From the NCBI RefSeq assembly GCF_030687895.1, contig NZ_CP117452.1, positions 5,447,001-5,511,000 of the forward strand: 64,000 nt of DNA, read 5' to 3'. Source of the DNA: Pseudomonas sp. FP198 (GTDB lineage: Bacteria > Pseudomonadota > Gammaproteobacteria > Pseudomonadales > Pseudomonadaceae). The notes beneath the pieces are model-generated. The model searched no databases. It worked only from the letters and a program-made list of their open reading frames with translations, and had not been told where the DNA came from. The translations under genes were made by a program, and so were the position numbers. Shown here piece by piece: positions 1-8,727 of this stretch. Numbering within the stretch: the first letter of the stretch is position 1; every line of letters starts with the position of its first letter.

Positions 1-165
1 GGATTCCCCTCTTTTACACCGGGCTCATCGAGCCCACTGTTTTGGGGGCCTTGATACAGGCAGGTCAAGGTTTCCCTTCTTTACATCCGGGCTGCGCCTT
101 CACGGCAAGCCCTCCCGTTTTGGGGACCTTTGGTACAGGCAGGCCGGGGATTCCCTCTTTTATTG
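1..165. repeat. Imperfect tandem direct repeat at window start
   Basis: Two partial units of about 85 bases repeat in the same direction. Each holds a run like TTTTGGGG followed by a CCTTGATACAGGCAGG-like block and then TTCCCTCTTTTA (blocks near 39-85 and 118-165). The first unit is cut by the window edge. No gene is visible here. The repeat lies just downstream of the leftward gene at 160-600, so it may belong to its 3' region. The function is unknown. Confidence 0.4.
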
Positions 166-600
166 CTCCTGGAGACGGATCTCCAGCCGCCAGCGGTCAT
201 CGACCTCGCTGCCGGTCCACTCCCCTCGCAACGGACGCGCCGCCACCAAAGTCAGCAACAGCCCCTTGTCACTCAACCGCACCCGCCAGTTCACGTCCTT
301 GCCGTTGAGCTTGAGCTGGCCTTTCTGCGGCCGACCTTGCGCCTGAAATAACAGCGCCACGGAGCCGTCGATGATTTCCCCATGGAGCTCCGGTTCGTTG
401 TTGAACCAGGCCACCAGCCCTCCCTGGGTGACCTCGACCTGTTGCAACTCGCTCGGATCGGGCGTCGTCAGGCGGCCGATCATCAGCCCGACCATCATGC
501 CGACGATCGCCAGAGAGCCCATCACCCGAGGCAATAGCTTCGAACGCCGATCGGTTTGCGGCGTAGAATGCCGCTCATCTTTATCTGCGGAGCCGTGCAT
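160..600 (-). CDS. Conserved hypothetical membrane-anchored protein
   Basis: This encodes 146 residues if the first ATG is used. A basic N-terminus is followed by one hydrophobic segment at about residues 27-43 (MGSLAIVGMMVGLMIGRL), then a soluble, probably periplasmic region of about 100 residues. No enzyme motif is seen. It is divergent from trmL and the two ATG codons share bases in a CATG, so the real start could be the internal Met27. It resembles small conserved Pseudomonas proteins found beside trmL. The function is unknown. Confidence 0.6.
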   Translation of the reverse strand: MHGSADKDERHSTPQTDRRSKLLPRVMGSLAIVGMMVGLMIGRLTTPDPSELQQVEVTQGGLVAWFNNEPELHGEIIDGSVALLFQAQGRPQKGQLKLNGKDVNWRVRLSDKGLLLTLVAARPLRGEWTGSEVDDRWRLEIRLQEQ

Positions 601-1054
601 GTTTCACGTCATCCTTTTTCAACCGGAAATACCACCCAATACCGGCAACGTCATCAGGCTGTGCGCCAACAGCGGCTGCCACCTGCACCTGATCGAACCG
701 CTGGGCTTCGAAATGGACGACAAGCGCCTGCGCCGCGCCGGCCTCGACTACCACGAGTATGCCACCTTGCAGCGGCACGCCGACTTGGCCAGCTGCCTGG
801 AAAGCCTGGGGCATCCGCGCCTGTTCGCCTTCACCACCAAGGGCTCGCGGCCGTTTCATGACGCCAGCTTCGTCGCCGGCGATGCATTCCTGTTCGGCCC
901 GGAAAGCCGTGGCCTGCCGGCCGAAGTGCTGGACGCACTACCGGCGGACCAACGCTTGCGCTTGCCGATGCGTGAAGGCTGCCGCAGCCTGAACCTGTCA
1001 AACACCGTGGCGGTGGCGGTTTATGAGGCGTGGCGGCAGAACGGCTTTCAATAG
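599..1054 (+). CDS. trmL: tRNA (cytidine/uridine-2'-O-)-methyltransferase TrmL
   Basis: This 151-residue SPOUT methyltransferase is predicted to methylate the 2'-O of nucleotide 34 in tRNA-Leu isoacceptors. It begins MFHVILFQPEIPPNTGN, the family N-terminus that holds the PxNxGN motif. The C-terminal knot region shows LFGPESRGLP and RSLNLSNTVAVAVYEAWRQ, which bind S-adenosylmethionine. The length fits the family (about 150). The ATG at 599 was chosen because the protein then starts exactly at the conserved N-terminus; an upstream in-frame extension to 371 runs antisense to the neighbouring gene and is not credible. Confidence 0.93.
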   Translation: MFHVILFQPEIPPNTGNVIRLCANSGCHLHLIEPLGFEMDDKRLRRAGLDYHEYATLQRHADLASCLESLGHPRLFAFTTKGSRPFHDASFVAGDAFLFGPESRGLPAEVLDALPADQRLRLPMREGCRSLNLSNTVAVAVYEAWRQNGFQ

Positions 1055-1068
1055 CATCGCATAACAAA

Positions 1069-1157
1069 TGTGGGAGCGAGCCTGCTCGCGAAAGCGTCAG
1101 CTCAGTCGGTACTTGATTGACTGATATAGCGCTTTCGCGAGCAGGCTCGCTCCCACA
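1069..1157. repeat. REP-type inverted repeat, GAGCAGGCTCGC class
   Basis: The left arm reads TGTGGGAGCGAGCCTGCTCG followed by CGAAAGCG, and the right arm is its reverse complement. About 34 bases lie between them. The same pair recurs at 13470-13559 and 55152-55241. It sits between the convergent ends of trmL and secB, a typical place for Pseudomonas REP/BIME pairs. Confidence 0.9.
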
Positions 1158-1184
1158 GGTGTGATACTCGGCCGACAGCGCCGC

Positions 1185-1667
1185 TTACTGGACGGTCGCG
1201 CCGCCTTCTTGTTGCATGCGCTGCAGCTCTTGCGCGTACAGGGCATCGAAGTTCACCGGGGCCAGCATCAGGGCCGGGAACGAACCGCGGGTCACCAGGC
1301 TGTCCAGTGTTTCGCGGGCGTACGGGAACAGGATGTTCGGGCAGAACGCGCCCAGCGTGTGGCTCATCGAAGCGGCATCCAGATTCTTGATCAGGAAGAT
1401 ACCGGCCTGCTGGACTTCGGCGATGAACGCGACTTCGTCGCCATTCTTCACGGTCACCGACAGGGTCAGCACCACTTCGTGGAAGTCTTCTTCCAGGGCT
1501 TTCTGGCGGGTATTCAGGTCCAGGGCCACGCTCGGCTCCCACTGCTGGCGAAAGATCGCCGGGCTTTTCGGGGCTTCGAAGGACAGGTCGCGAACGTAAA
1601 TACGCTGCAAGGAGAATTGCGGTGCGGCTTCTTCTTCAGTGGCAGCTGTGTTCTGTTGGTCAGTCAT
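1185..1667 (-). CDS. secB: Protein-export chaperone SecB
   Basis: This 160-residue cytoplasmic chaperone keeps precursor proteins unfolded and hands them to SecA. The sequence carries family landmarks: [16 protein letters not shown] near residues 20-36, [19 protein letters not shown], and the strongly conserved [20 protein letters not shown] and [15 protein letters not shown] near the C-terminus. Length and acidic character fit the family. It is followed on the same strand by the order grxC and yibN on its upstream side, the standard secB cluster. Confidence 0.97.
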   Translation of the reverse strand: MTDQQNTAATEEEAAPQFSLQRIYVRDLSFEAPKSPAIFRQQWEPSVALDLNTRQKALEEDFHEVVLTLSVTVKNGDEVAFIAEVQQAGIFLIKNLDAASMSHTLGAFCPNILFPYARETLDSLVTRGSFPALMLAPVNFDALYAQELQRMQQEGGATVQ

Positions 1668-1707
1668 CGCAGATCCTTCTTACTTTCAGGTTCTATTAAT
1701 TGGGAAT

Positions 1708-1962
1708 TCAAGCCTTGAGCAGCGCGTCGAGCTTGCCGGCGCGCTCCAAGGCGAACAGGTCGTCGCAACCGCCCACGTGGGTGTCGCCGATCCAGATCTG
1801 CGGCACGGAGGTACGCCGGGCCTTCTGGGTCATTTCGGCGCGCAGTTGCGGCTTGCCGTCGACCTTGATCTCTTCGAAGGCTACGCCCTTGTTCTTGAGC
1901 AGCATCTTGGCTCGGGAGCAATAGGGGCAGTAATCGCTGGAATAGACAACTACGTGGGGCAT
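1708..1962 (-). CDS. grxC: Glutaredoxin 3
   Basis: An 84-residue glutaredoxin that reduces disulfides with glutathione in the cytoplasm. It has the CPYC active site at residues 12-15 (SSDYCPYCSRAK), the cis-proline segment TSVPQIWIG, and the GGCDDL glutathione-binding motif. It lies between secB and the rhodanese-like gene with short spacing, so it is probably cotranscribed with them. Confidence 0.96.
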   Translation of the reverse strand: MPHVVVYSSDYCPYCSRAKMLLKNKGVAFEEIKVDGKPQLRAEMTQKARRTSVPQIWIGDTHVGGCDDLFALERAGKLDALLKA

Positions 1963-1963
1963 G

Positions 1964-2377
1964 TCACTTCACCAGGGGCAGATTGTCGGCTTTCCAGCTC
2001 GCAACGCCACCAGACAGTTTGGCGGCGGTGAAGCCGGACTTCATCAGTTCGCGGGCAAGGGTACCGGCCTGCTGGCCTTGGGCGTCGACCAGGATCAGCG
2101 TCTTGGCCTTGTGTTTTTCCAGTTCGGCCACACGAGCGATCAGTTTGTCCTGAGGAATGTTCAGCGCGCCGACGATGTGACCGGCGGCGTAATCCTTGGT
2201 CGGGCGGATGTCGACCACTACGCCGGCGTCCTTGTTGACCAGCGCGGTCAGCTCGCCGGTGCTCAGGCTGCGACCGCCGCCCTGCATCGTGTGGGCAACC
2301 AGCAACGCCAGCAGTACGACGAAGATACCGACGAGAATGTAGTGGTTAGTGGCAAATTCAATCAGGTGAGCAACCAT
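1964..2377 (-). CDS. Rhodanese-like domain membrane protein (YibN-like)
   Basis: The 137-residue product has an N-terminal transmembrane segment (about residues 10-27) and then one rhodanese fold with VVDIRPTKDYAAGHI and IPQDKLIARVAEL. The active-site loop reads LILVDAQGQQAG, so the usual catalytic cysteine is missing and sulfurtransferase activity is doubtful. The ATG at 2377 is chosen over an upstream start at 2461 because it matches the family N-terminus (MVAHLIEFATNHYILVGIF). It ends 1 base from grxC and belongs to the yibN-grxC-secB cluster. The role is uncertain. Confidence 0.88.
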   Translation of the reverse strand: MVAHLIEFATNHYILVGIFVVLLALLVAHTMQGGGRSLSTGELTALVNKDAGVVVDIRPTKDYAAGHIVGALNIPQDKLIARVAELEKHKAKTLILVDAQGQQAGTLARELMKSGFTAAKLSGGVASWKADNLPLVK

Positions 2378-2529
2378 CGAAGGAGGTTCCAGGGCGTTAA
2401 AATGTCGGCCAGTATACACAGCACGCAAGGCCGGCCAAACCCCGCCCGGCGGTGACGGCACCGGAACTTACCTTTAAACTGCCCGTCCCTTTTCCATCGT
2501 CTTCTTTTAACCAGCCACGAGTGGATTCC

Positions 2530-4059
2530 ATGACTACCACGCCTAAACCTTTGGTCCTGATGATTCTGGACGGCTTCGGTCACAGTGACAGCCACGAATC
2601 CAACGCCGTCTACGCGGCCAGGAAGCCTGTGCTGGATCGCCTGTGGGCCACCGTGCCGAACGGCTTGATCTCCGGCAGCGGCATGGACGTCGGCCTGCCC
2701 GACGGGCAGATGGGCAACTCCGAAGTCGGCCACATGAACCTCGGCGCCGGCCGCGTGGTGTATCAGGATTTCACCCGCGTGACCAAATCGATCCGCGACG
2801 GCGAATTTTTTGAAAACCCGACCATCTGCGCCGCCGTGGATAAAGCCGTAGCTGCCGGCAAGGCCGTGCACTTCATGGGCCTGCTGTCCGACGGTGGCGT
2901 GCACAGCCATCAGGACCACCTGATCGCCATGGCCGAGCTGGCCGCCAGGCGCGGTGCTACCAACATCTATCTTCACGCCTTCCTGGATGGCCGCGACACG
3001 CCGCCGAAGAGCGCCGAATCGTCGATCAAATTGCTCGACGACACGTTCAAGACCCTCGGCAAGGGCCGAATCGCCAGCCTGATCGGCCGTTACTTCGCCA
3101 TGGACCGTGACAACCGCTGGGACCGCGTCGCCCAGGCCTACAACCTGATCGTCGACGGCAATGCCGAATTCCACGCCGCCACCGCGCAAGAAGGCCTGCA
3201 AGCTGCCTATGAGCGTGGTGAAAGCGACGAGTTCGTCAAGGCCACCACCCTCGGCGAGCCGGTAAAAGTCGAAGACGGCGACGCCGTGGTGTTCATGAAC
3301 TTCCGCGCCGACCGTGCCCGCGAACTGACTCGCGTATTCGTCGAAGATGATTTCAAGGAATTCGAGCGCGCCCGCCAGCCGAAACTGGCCGGTTTCGTGA
3401 TGCTGACTCAATACGCCGCCAGCATTCCCGCGCCATCGGCCTTCGCTGCCGGTAGCCTGGAAAACGTGCTGGGCGATTACCTGGCGAAAAACGGCAAGAC
3501 CCAACTGCGCATCGCGGAAACCGAGAAGTACGCCCACGTGACGTTCTTCTTCTCCGGCGGCCGCGAAGAGCCCTTCCCGGGCGAAGAGCGCATCCTGATC
3601 CCGTCGCCGAAAGTCGCCACCTACGACCTGCAACCGGAAATGAGCGCGCCGGAAGTGACCGACCGCATCGTCGACGCCATCGAGAACCAGCGTTATGACG
3701 TGATCGTGGTCAACTACGCCAACGGTGACATGGTCGGCCACAGCGGCGTGTTCGACGCAGCGGTCAAGGCCGTGGAATGCCTGGACACCTGCGTCGGCCG
3801 CATCGTCGAGGCGCTGGAAAAAGTCGGCGGCGAAGCGCTGATTACCGCCGACCACGGTAACGTCGAGCAGATGTCCGACGAGTCCACTGGCCAGGCCCAC
3901 ACGGCCCACACCACTGAGCCGGTGCCATTCATCTATGTCGGCAAGCGTGACTTCAAGGTCCGCGACGGCGGCGTGCTGGCCGACGTGGCGCCGACCATGC
4001 TGATGCTTCTGGGCATGGAACAGCCGGCGGAGATGACCGGGACTTCGATCCTGGTCTGA
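2530..4059 (+). CDS. gpmI: 2,3-bisphosphoglycerate-independent phosphoglycerate mutase
   Basis: This 509-residue enzyme interconverts 3- and 2-phosphoglycerate in glycolysis and gluconeogenesis, using two manganese ions. It starts with [11 protein letters not shown], carrying the metal-binding Asp. The catalytic Ser64 lies in [16 protein letters not shown]. Later metal ligands are in [12 protein letters not shown] and [13 protein letters not shown]. Length fits the family. The ATG at 2530 fits the family start. It is divergent from yibN and precedes the envelope operon, as in other Pseudomonas. Confidence 0.97.
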   Translation: MTTTPKPLVLMILDGFGHSDSHESNAVYAARKPVLDRLWATVPNGLISGSGMDVGLPDGQMGNSEVGHMNLGAGRVVYQDFTRVTKSIRDGEFFENPTICAAVDKAVAAGKAVHFMGLLSDGGVHSHQDHLIAMAELAARRGATNIYLHAFLDGRDTPPKSAESSIKLLDDTFKTLGKGRIASLIGRYFAMDRDNRWDRVAQAYNLIVDGNAEFHAATAQEGLQAAYERGESDEFVKATTLGEPVKVEDGDAVVFMNFRADRARELTRVFVEDDFKEFERARQPKLAGFVMLTQYAASIPAPSAFAAGSLENVLGDYLAKNGKTQLRIAETEKYAHVTFFFSGGREEPFPGEERILIPSPKVATYDLQPEMSAPEVTDRIVDAIENQRYDVIVVNYANGDMVGHSGVFDAAVKAVECLDTCVGRIVEALEKVGGEALITADHGNVEQMSDESTGQAHTAHTTEPVPFIYVGKRDFKVRDGGVLADVAPTMLMLLGMEQPAEMTGTSILV

Positions 4060-4084
4060 CGTCGCAGCATTGAGCAGGGGTTTG

Positions 4085-4198
4085 TGTGGCGAGGGAGCTT
4101 GCTCCCGTTCGATGGCGCAGCCATCGCAGAGCCTTCTGGCTTGATCTATTGTCGAGGGGCTGCTTCGCAGCCCAGCGGGAGCAAGCTCCCTCGCCACA
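4085..4198. repeat. REP-type inverted repeat, GAGGGAGCTTGCTCCC class
   Basis: The left arm TGTGGCGAGGGAGCTTGCTC and the right arm GAGCAAGCTCCCTCGCCACA form a long imperfect hairpin, with a second pair in the middle (GATGGCGCAGCCATCGC). It is followed directly by a piece of the other class (GCAAGCTCGCTCCCACA, 4199-4215). A full copy lies at 62643-62746 and half a copy at 43382-43422. It sits just after gpmI. Confidence 0.88.
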
Positions 4199-4327
4199 GC
4201 AAGCTCGCTCCCACAATGGTTTCTGGTGTTTTTTCGGCCAGTTATCACACAGCCCCAAATGGGCGTTTTTTTTGCAGCGTGGGGCGGGCATACTAGGCCG
4301 TCCCTTTCCCTGGTGCCACCCGCCTCT

Positions 4328-5620
4328 ATGCTCCGCGTCCTGATAGCCCTTGCTCTGACCTGCCTGCTCCAACCGGCCTTCGCGGACGAGCGCGCGCAAA
4401 CCCAACAACAGTTGGAAGCCACGCGCCAGGACATCGCCGAGCTGAAGAAGCTGCTGAACAAGTTGCAGGAAGAAAAATCCAGCGTGCAGAAAGACCTGCG
4501 CGGCACCGAAACCGAGATGGGCAAGCTGGAGAAGCAGGTCGACGCCCTGCAGAAAGAGCTGAAGAAAAGCGAATCCGAGTTGCAGCGCCTCGATGGAGAG
4601 AAAAAAAAACTCCAGAGCGCGCGCACTGAACAGCAAAAGCTGATCGCCATCCAGGCTCGGGCGGCCTACCAGAACGGTCGCCAGGAATACCTCAAGCTGC
4701 TGCTCAATCAGCAGAATCCCGAGAAATTCGCCCGCACCCTCACCTATTACGACTACCTGAGCCAGGCCCGCCTGGAGCAGCTCAAGAGCTTCAATGAAAC
4801 CCTGCGCCAGCTGGCCAATGTCGAGAAAGACATCGAGCTGCAGCAAGCCCAGTTGCTCGTGCAGAAAAGCAGCCTCGACACCCAGCGCGAAGAACTCGAG
4901 AAGGTTCGCAAGGAGCGCCAGGTGGCCCTGGCCAAGCTCAATGACGACGTGAAGGCTCGCGACAGCAAGCTCAAGGCCCGCGAACAGGACCAGGCCGAAC
5001 TGGCAAATGTCTTGAAAACCATCGAGGAAACCCTGGCTCGCCAGGCTCGGGAGGCGGAAGAAGCGCGGCAGAAAGCGCTGATCGCCCAGCAGGAAGCCGA
5101 AAAAAAGCGTTTGCGTGAAGCCCAGGCCGACGCCGATGCCGGCGAAGCCCCGCGCAAGCCGGCTAAATCCAGCCCCGGCGCAGTGGTTTCCAGCGATGGC
5201 GAAACCTTCGGCGGTGCTTTTGCTTCAGCCCGGGGCAAACTTCCATGGCCGGTCAATGGTCGATTACTTGCACGCTTCGGTGAAACCCGTGGCGACGATA
5301 CCCGCACCAAGTGGGACGGCGTGATGATCAGCGCTTCCGCCGGTAGCCAGGTGCACGCCGTACATGGCGGGCGCGTGGTGTTTGCCGACTGGCTGCGCGG
5401 TGCCGGCCTGCTGGTGATCCTCGATCACGGCAACGGATACCTGAGCCTTTACGGCCACAACCAGACGCTGCTCAAATCGGCGGGGGATGTGGTCAAGGCC
5501 GGCGAGTCCATCTCCACGGTCGGCAACAGTGGCGGGCAGGACACGCCAGCACTGTATTTTGCTATTCGCCAGCAGGGTCGCCCCAGTGACCCGGCACAAT
5601 GGTGTCGTGCGCAAGGATAA
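4328..5620 (+). CDS. EnvC-like murein hydrolase activator
   Basis: This 430-residue periplasmic protein probably activates AmiA/AmiB-type amidases for septal peptidoglycan splitting. It has a signal peptide (MLRVLIALALTCLLQPAFA), a long coiled coil at about residues 20-290 rich in Lys, Glu and Gln, and a C-terminal LytM/M23 domain. In that domain the usual zinc ligands are not seen (KWDGVMI and LYFAIRQQG in place of His-bearing motifs), as in EnvC-type activators that do not cut themselves. The ATG at 4328 gives a proper signal peptide. It is followed by ctp and yibQ in one operon. Confidence 0.92.
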   Translation: MLRVLIALALTCLLQPAFADERAQTQQQLEATRQDIAELKKLLNKLQEEKSSVQKDLRGTETEMGKLEKQVDALQKELKKSESELQRLDGEKKKLQSARTEQQKLIAIQARAAYQNGRQEYLKLLLNQQNPEKFARTLTYYDYLSQARLEQLKSFNETLRQLANVEKDIELQQAQLLVQKSSLDTQREELEKVRKERQVALAKLNDDVKARDSKLKAREQDQAELANVLKTIEETLARQAREAEEARQKALIAQQEAEKKRLREAQADADAGEAPRKPAKSSPGAVVSSDGETFGGAFASARGKLPWPVNGRLLARFGETRGDDTRTKWDGVMISASAGSQVHAVHGGRVVFADWLRGAGLLVILDHGNGYLSLYGHNQTLLKSAGDVVKAGESISTVGNSGGQDTPALYFAIRQQGRPSDPAQWCRAQG

Positions 5621-5652
5621 GCGCGCCCATCCAACTCAGGAGTTCGTTCGAC

Positions 5653-6969
5653 ATGCTGCATTTGTCCCGCCTCACCTCGCTGGCCCTGACGATCGCCCTC
5701 GTGATCGGCGCGCCCCTGGCTTTCGCTGCGCAACCCGCGCCGGCGACGACCGCCGCTACGGCCGCCACCACCAAGGCCCCGCTGCCGTTGGATGAATTGC
5801 GCACCTTTGCCGAAGTCATGGACCGGATCAAAGCCGCGTACGTGGAACCGGTGGACGACAAGATGCTGCTGGAGAATGCCATCAAGGGCATGCTCAGCAA
5901 CCTTGACCCGCATTCGGCCTACCTCGGCCCTGAGGATTTTGCCGAGCTGCAGGAAAGCACCAGCGGCGAATTCGGCGGCCTGGGCATCGAAGTCGGCAGC
6001 GAAGACGGTTTCGTCAAGGTGGTCTCGCCGATCGACGATACGCCCGCCTCCAAGGCTGGCATCCAGGCTGGCGACTTCATCGTCAAGATCAACGGCCAAC
6101 CGACCCGTGGCCAGAGCATGACCGAAGCCGTGGACAAGATGCGCGGCAAGATCGGAGAAAAGATCACCCTGACCCTGGTGCGCGACGGTGGCACGCCATT
6201 CGACGTGACCCTGACCCGGGCGGTCATCCAGGTCAAGAGCGTGAAGAGCCAACTGCTGGAGTCCGGCTACGGCTACATCCGCATCACCCAATTCCAGGTC
6301 AAGACCGGCGAGGAAGTCGCCAAGGCCCTGGCCAAGATGCGCAAGGACAACGGCAAGAAGCTCAACGGCCTGGTCCTGGACTTGCGCAACAACCCCGGCG
6401 GCGTCCTGCAATCGGCCGTGGAAGTGGTGGACCATTTCATCACCAAGGGCCTGATCGTCTACACCAAGGGCCGCATCGCCAATTCCGAGCTGCGCTTCTC
6501 GGCCACCGGCAACGACCTCAGCGAAGCCGTGCCACTGGTCGTGCTGATCAATGGCGGCAGCGCGTCGGCGTCGGAGATCGTCGCCGGTGCTCTGCAAGAC
6601 CAGAAGCGTGGCGTCGTCATGGGCACCACCAGTTTCGGCAAGGGCTCGGTGCAAACCGTGTTGCCGCTGAACAACGACCGCGCCCTGAAGATCACCACCG
6701 CGCTGTACTTCACGCCCAACGGCCGCTCCATCCAGGCCCAGGGCATTGTCCCGGACATCGAGGTACGCAAGGCCAAGATCACCAGCGAGGCGGACAGCGA
6801 GTACTTCAAGGAAGCCGACCTGCAAGGTCACTTGGGCAACGGCAACGGCGGCGCGGACAAACCGACCGGCTCCGGCGCCAAGGCCAAGCCGATGCCGCAG
6901 GATGACGACTATCAGTTGGCCCAGGCCTTGAGCCTGCTCAAAGGGTTGAACATTACGTCCGGCCGCTGA
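5653..6969 (+). CDS. S41 family C-terminal processing peptidase (CtpA-like)
   Basis: The 438-residue periplasmic serine protease has a signal peptide (residues 1-22), an N-terminal helical region (LDELRTFAEVMDRIKAAYVEPV), a PDZ domain with GGLGIEVG and SKAGIQAGDFIVKING, and the S41 catalytic core with LRNNPGGVL, INGGSASASEIVAGAL (serine) and GTTSFGKGSVQ (lysine). Length is typical of CtpA-like processing proteases, which trim envelope proteins. It starts 32 bases after the EnvC-like gene and ends 1 base before yibQ, so the three are probably cotranscribed. Confidence 0.94.
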   Translation: MLHLSRLTSLALTIALVIGAPLAFAAQPAPATTAATAATTKAPLPLDELRTFAEVMDRIKAAYVEPVDDKMLLENAIKGMLSNLDPHSAYLGPEDFAELQESTSGEFGGLGIEVGSEDGFVKVVSPIDDTPASKAGIQAGDFIVKINGQPTRGQSMTEAVDKMRGKIGEKITLTLVRDGGTPFDVTLTRAVIQVKSVKSQLLESGYGYIRITQFQVKTGEEVAKALAKMRKDNGKKLNGLVLDLRNNPGGVLQSAVEVVDHFITKGLIVYTKGRIANSELRFSATGNDLSEAVPLVVLINGGSASASEIVAGALQDQKRGVVMGTTSFGKGSVQTVLPLNNDRALKITTALYFTPNGRSIQAQGIVPDIEVRKAKITSEADSEYFKEADLQGHLGNGNGGADKPTGSGAKAKPMPQDDDYQLAQALSLLKGLNITSGR

Positions 6970-6970
6970 G

Positions 6971-7750
6971 ATGGGCCTGCGTTTCATCTTCGTCCTGTTG
7001 TGCCTGCTGGCGGGAGCCGTTGACGCGGCTCCCGCCACAGCGTCCCCGCCGCAGAAGGCTTACCTGAGCCTGATCATCGATGACCTGGGACAGAATCTGC
7101 CCCGGGATCGCCGTGTCCTGGCCCTGTCCGGTCCGGTCACCGCGGCAATCATGCCCGACACGCCCCACGCCGCCGAAATCGCCCGCGAGGCTCATCGCGC
7201 CGGCAAACTCGTCATGCTGCACATGCCCATGGACCCGGCCACCGGGCCGTTCGCCTGGCACCCGGAATTATCCATCGAAGAATTGGGCAAGCGCCTGGAC
7301 GCCGCGTTTGCCGCGGTGCCCTACACCAGCGGTATCAACAACCACATGGGCAGCCGCATGACCGCGCAACCCCAGGCGATGGCATGGCTGATGGCGAACC
7401 TGCAACAGCGTCACAAGTTTTTCGTCGACAGCCGCACCAGCGCGCAGACCGTCGCCGCTGCCGAAGCACAAAAGATCGGCCTCGCCAGCGTGTCGCGGGA
7501 TGTATTTCTGGATGACGAACGCACCGAAGCGGCTATCGCCGGCCAGCTTCAGGTCGCCATCGAACTGGCTCGGCGGCAGGGCTCGGCCGTGATGATCGGC
7601 CATCCCTATCCACAAACCCTCGCCGTACTCGAGCGCGAACTGCCCAAGCTCAAGGCCCAGGGCATCGAGTGGATCGACATCAAGTCGATGATCAGCCTGC
7701 GCAGCAACCGAGCGATGGCCGGGCATGGGAAGGATGGGGTTTATCGTTAG
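6971..7750 (+). CDS. yibQ: Divergent polysaccharide deacetylase family protein (YibQ)
   Basis: A 259-residue exported protein of the divergent polysaccharide deacetylase family (DUF610). A signal peptide is followed by LSLIIDDLGQN (the conserved DDLG), VTAAIMPDTPHA, VMLHMPMDP, INNHMGSRMT and FFVDSRTS, all landmarks of the family. The fold resembles NodB-type deacetylases. The substrate is not established; the link with EnvC and Ctp suggests a cell-wall role. It starts 1 base after the ctp stop codon. Confidence 0.9.
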   Translation: MGLRFIFVLLCLLAGAVDAAPATASPPQKAYLSLIIDDLGQNLPRDRRVLALSGPVTAAIMPDTPHAAEIAREAHRAGKLVMLHMPMDPATGPFAWHPELSIEELGKRLDAAFAAVPYTSGINNHMGSRMTAQPQAMAWLMANLQQRHKFFVDSRTSAQTVAAAEAQKIGLASVSRDVFLDDERTEAAIAGQLQVAIELARRQGSAVMIGHPYPQTLAVLERELPKLKAQGIEWIDIKSMISLRSNRAMAGHGKDGVYR

Positions 7751-7760
7751 GCTTGGCGTC

Positions 7761-8516
7761 TCAGAGATAGCGCGCCATGATCGCGTCCACTTCGCCTTCC
7801 TTGCGCAGCTCATCCAGGGCCTTTTGCAGGCGGCTCACCACCTCGTCCGGCACGTCCTTGTTCAAGGCCAGGTAGAGCTCGGCACTGTTGAATCGCAGTA
7901 CGGTCTTGAGATCGCTCACCCCCTCCTGACGCGCCAGATAACGCCCTGCCGGGTCGCCGGTGGCCCATAGGTCTATCTGGCCGTTGACGAGTTTCCTGGC
8001 GTTGTCCTGATCGCGCAACACGACAATTGGCCTGAGCCCCTGTTTGGCCAATGTTTCGGCAATTGCATCGCCCTTGTAGGCACCAATCCGGTACTGACGC
8101 GCCTGCTCCAACGAGTCGAGGGCAATCTTGCTGTCGGCCTTGGCGAGCATGATCCAATCGTCCGGGCCGATGGGGCCAACCCATTTGAAGAGCTTTTCGC
8201 GCTCAGGCAGCCGAGCCGTTACAAACACCCCATAACCGGGTTTTTCCAAGGCAAGCTTGTAGATTCGTTCCCAGGGGAAACGCAGCGTCAGGCTGTAGGA
8301 AATGTCAGCTCGCTTGAATATCTCGCGGACGATGTCCACCGCAATGCCATGAATGTTTTCGTCCTGGGCGAAGTTCTTGCCGTTCTTCGCCATGTTGTAG
8401 GGCGGAAAGTTCTCCGTCAGCAATACCAGGCCAGCATCGCGGCCGTCCCCGGCCTGCGCCCCGCTCATGAACAGCAGGAAAGTGCTGGTAAATACAACAA
8501 GAGCGCGTTTGAACAT
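7761..8516 (-). CDS. Substrate-binding domain protein, amino-acid ABC type (SBP_bac_3)
   Basis: A 251-residue periplasmic binding protein with a signal peptide (MFKRALVVFTSTFLLFMSGAQA). It shows LVLLTENFPPYNM, IAVDIVREIFKRADISYSLTLRFPWERIYKLA and YRIGAYKGDAIAETLAKQG, features of the small SBP_bac_3 proteins often found without transporter genes. No permease or ATPase lies next to it, so it may be an orphan or sensor-type protein. The ligand is unknown. The ATG at 8516 gives a good signal peptide. It is divergent from the secreted protease. Confidence 0.85.
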   Translation of the reverse strand: MFKRALVVFTSTFLLFMSGAQAGDGRDAGLVLLTENFPPYNMAKNGKNFAQDENIHGIAVDIVREIFKRADISYSLTLRFPWERIYKLALEKPGYGVFVTARLPEREKLFKWVGPIGPDDWIMLAKADSKIALDSLEQARQYRIGAYKGDAIAETLAKQGLRPIVVLRDQDNARKLVNGQIDLWATGDPAGRYLARQEGVSDLKTVLRFNSAELYLALNKDVPDEVVSRLQKALDELRKEGEVDAIMARYL

Positions 8517-8672
8517 ATCTGATTGTCCGGGTCCATGGCGTATTCCAGAGTGCCTTGGGCCTGCCGGCATGTCTACTGTCGTTTTTCACGACAAACACCC
8601 AACCAAACAGGATGCGCGCAAACGCAACCTTGGCGGAGGTAATTAGTTACCACCTTCCATCACGCCGAGGCT

Positions 8673-8713
8673 GATTAATTAGCGAAGCCGGCCAAGACCG
8701 GCCCCAATTAATC
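8673..8713. repeat. Inverted repeat in front of secreted protease gene
   Basis: GATTAATT and AATTAATC flank a second pair, GCCGGCC and CCGGCC, to give a 41-base hairpin that ends 14 bases before the ATG at 8728. It may be an operator or an mRNA hairpin near the ribosome-binding site. No protein is assigned to it. Confidence 0.5.
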
Positions 8714-8727
8714 AAAGGCATGACTCA

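Noticed and set aside
2362..4650. 762-codon open frame on the minus strand across gpmI
   Set aside because: It is antisense to gpmI and the EnvC-like gene, has low-complexity His/Val/Gly content and no family motif; long antisense frames are common in high-GC DNA.
5449..7038. 529-codon minus-strand frame
   Set aside because: It is antisense to the ctp gene, whose PDZ and S41 motifs are clear; no motif in the reverse frame.
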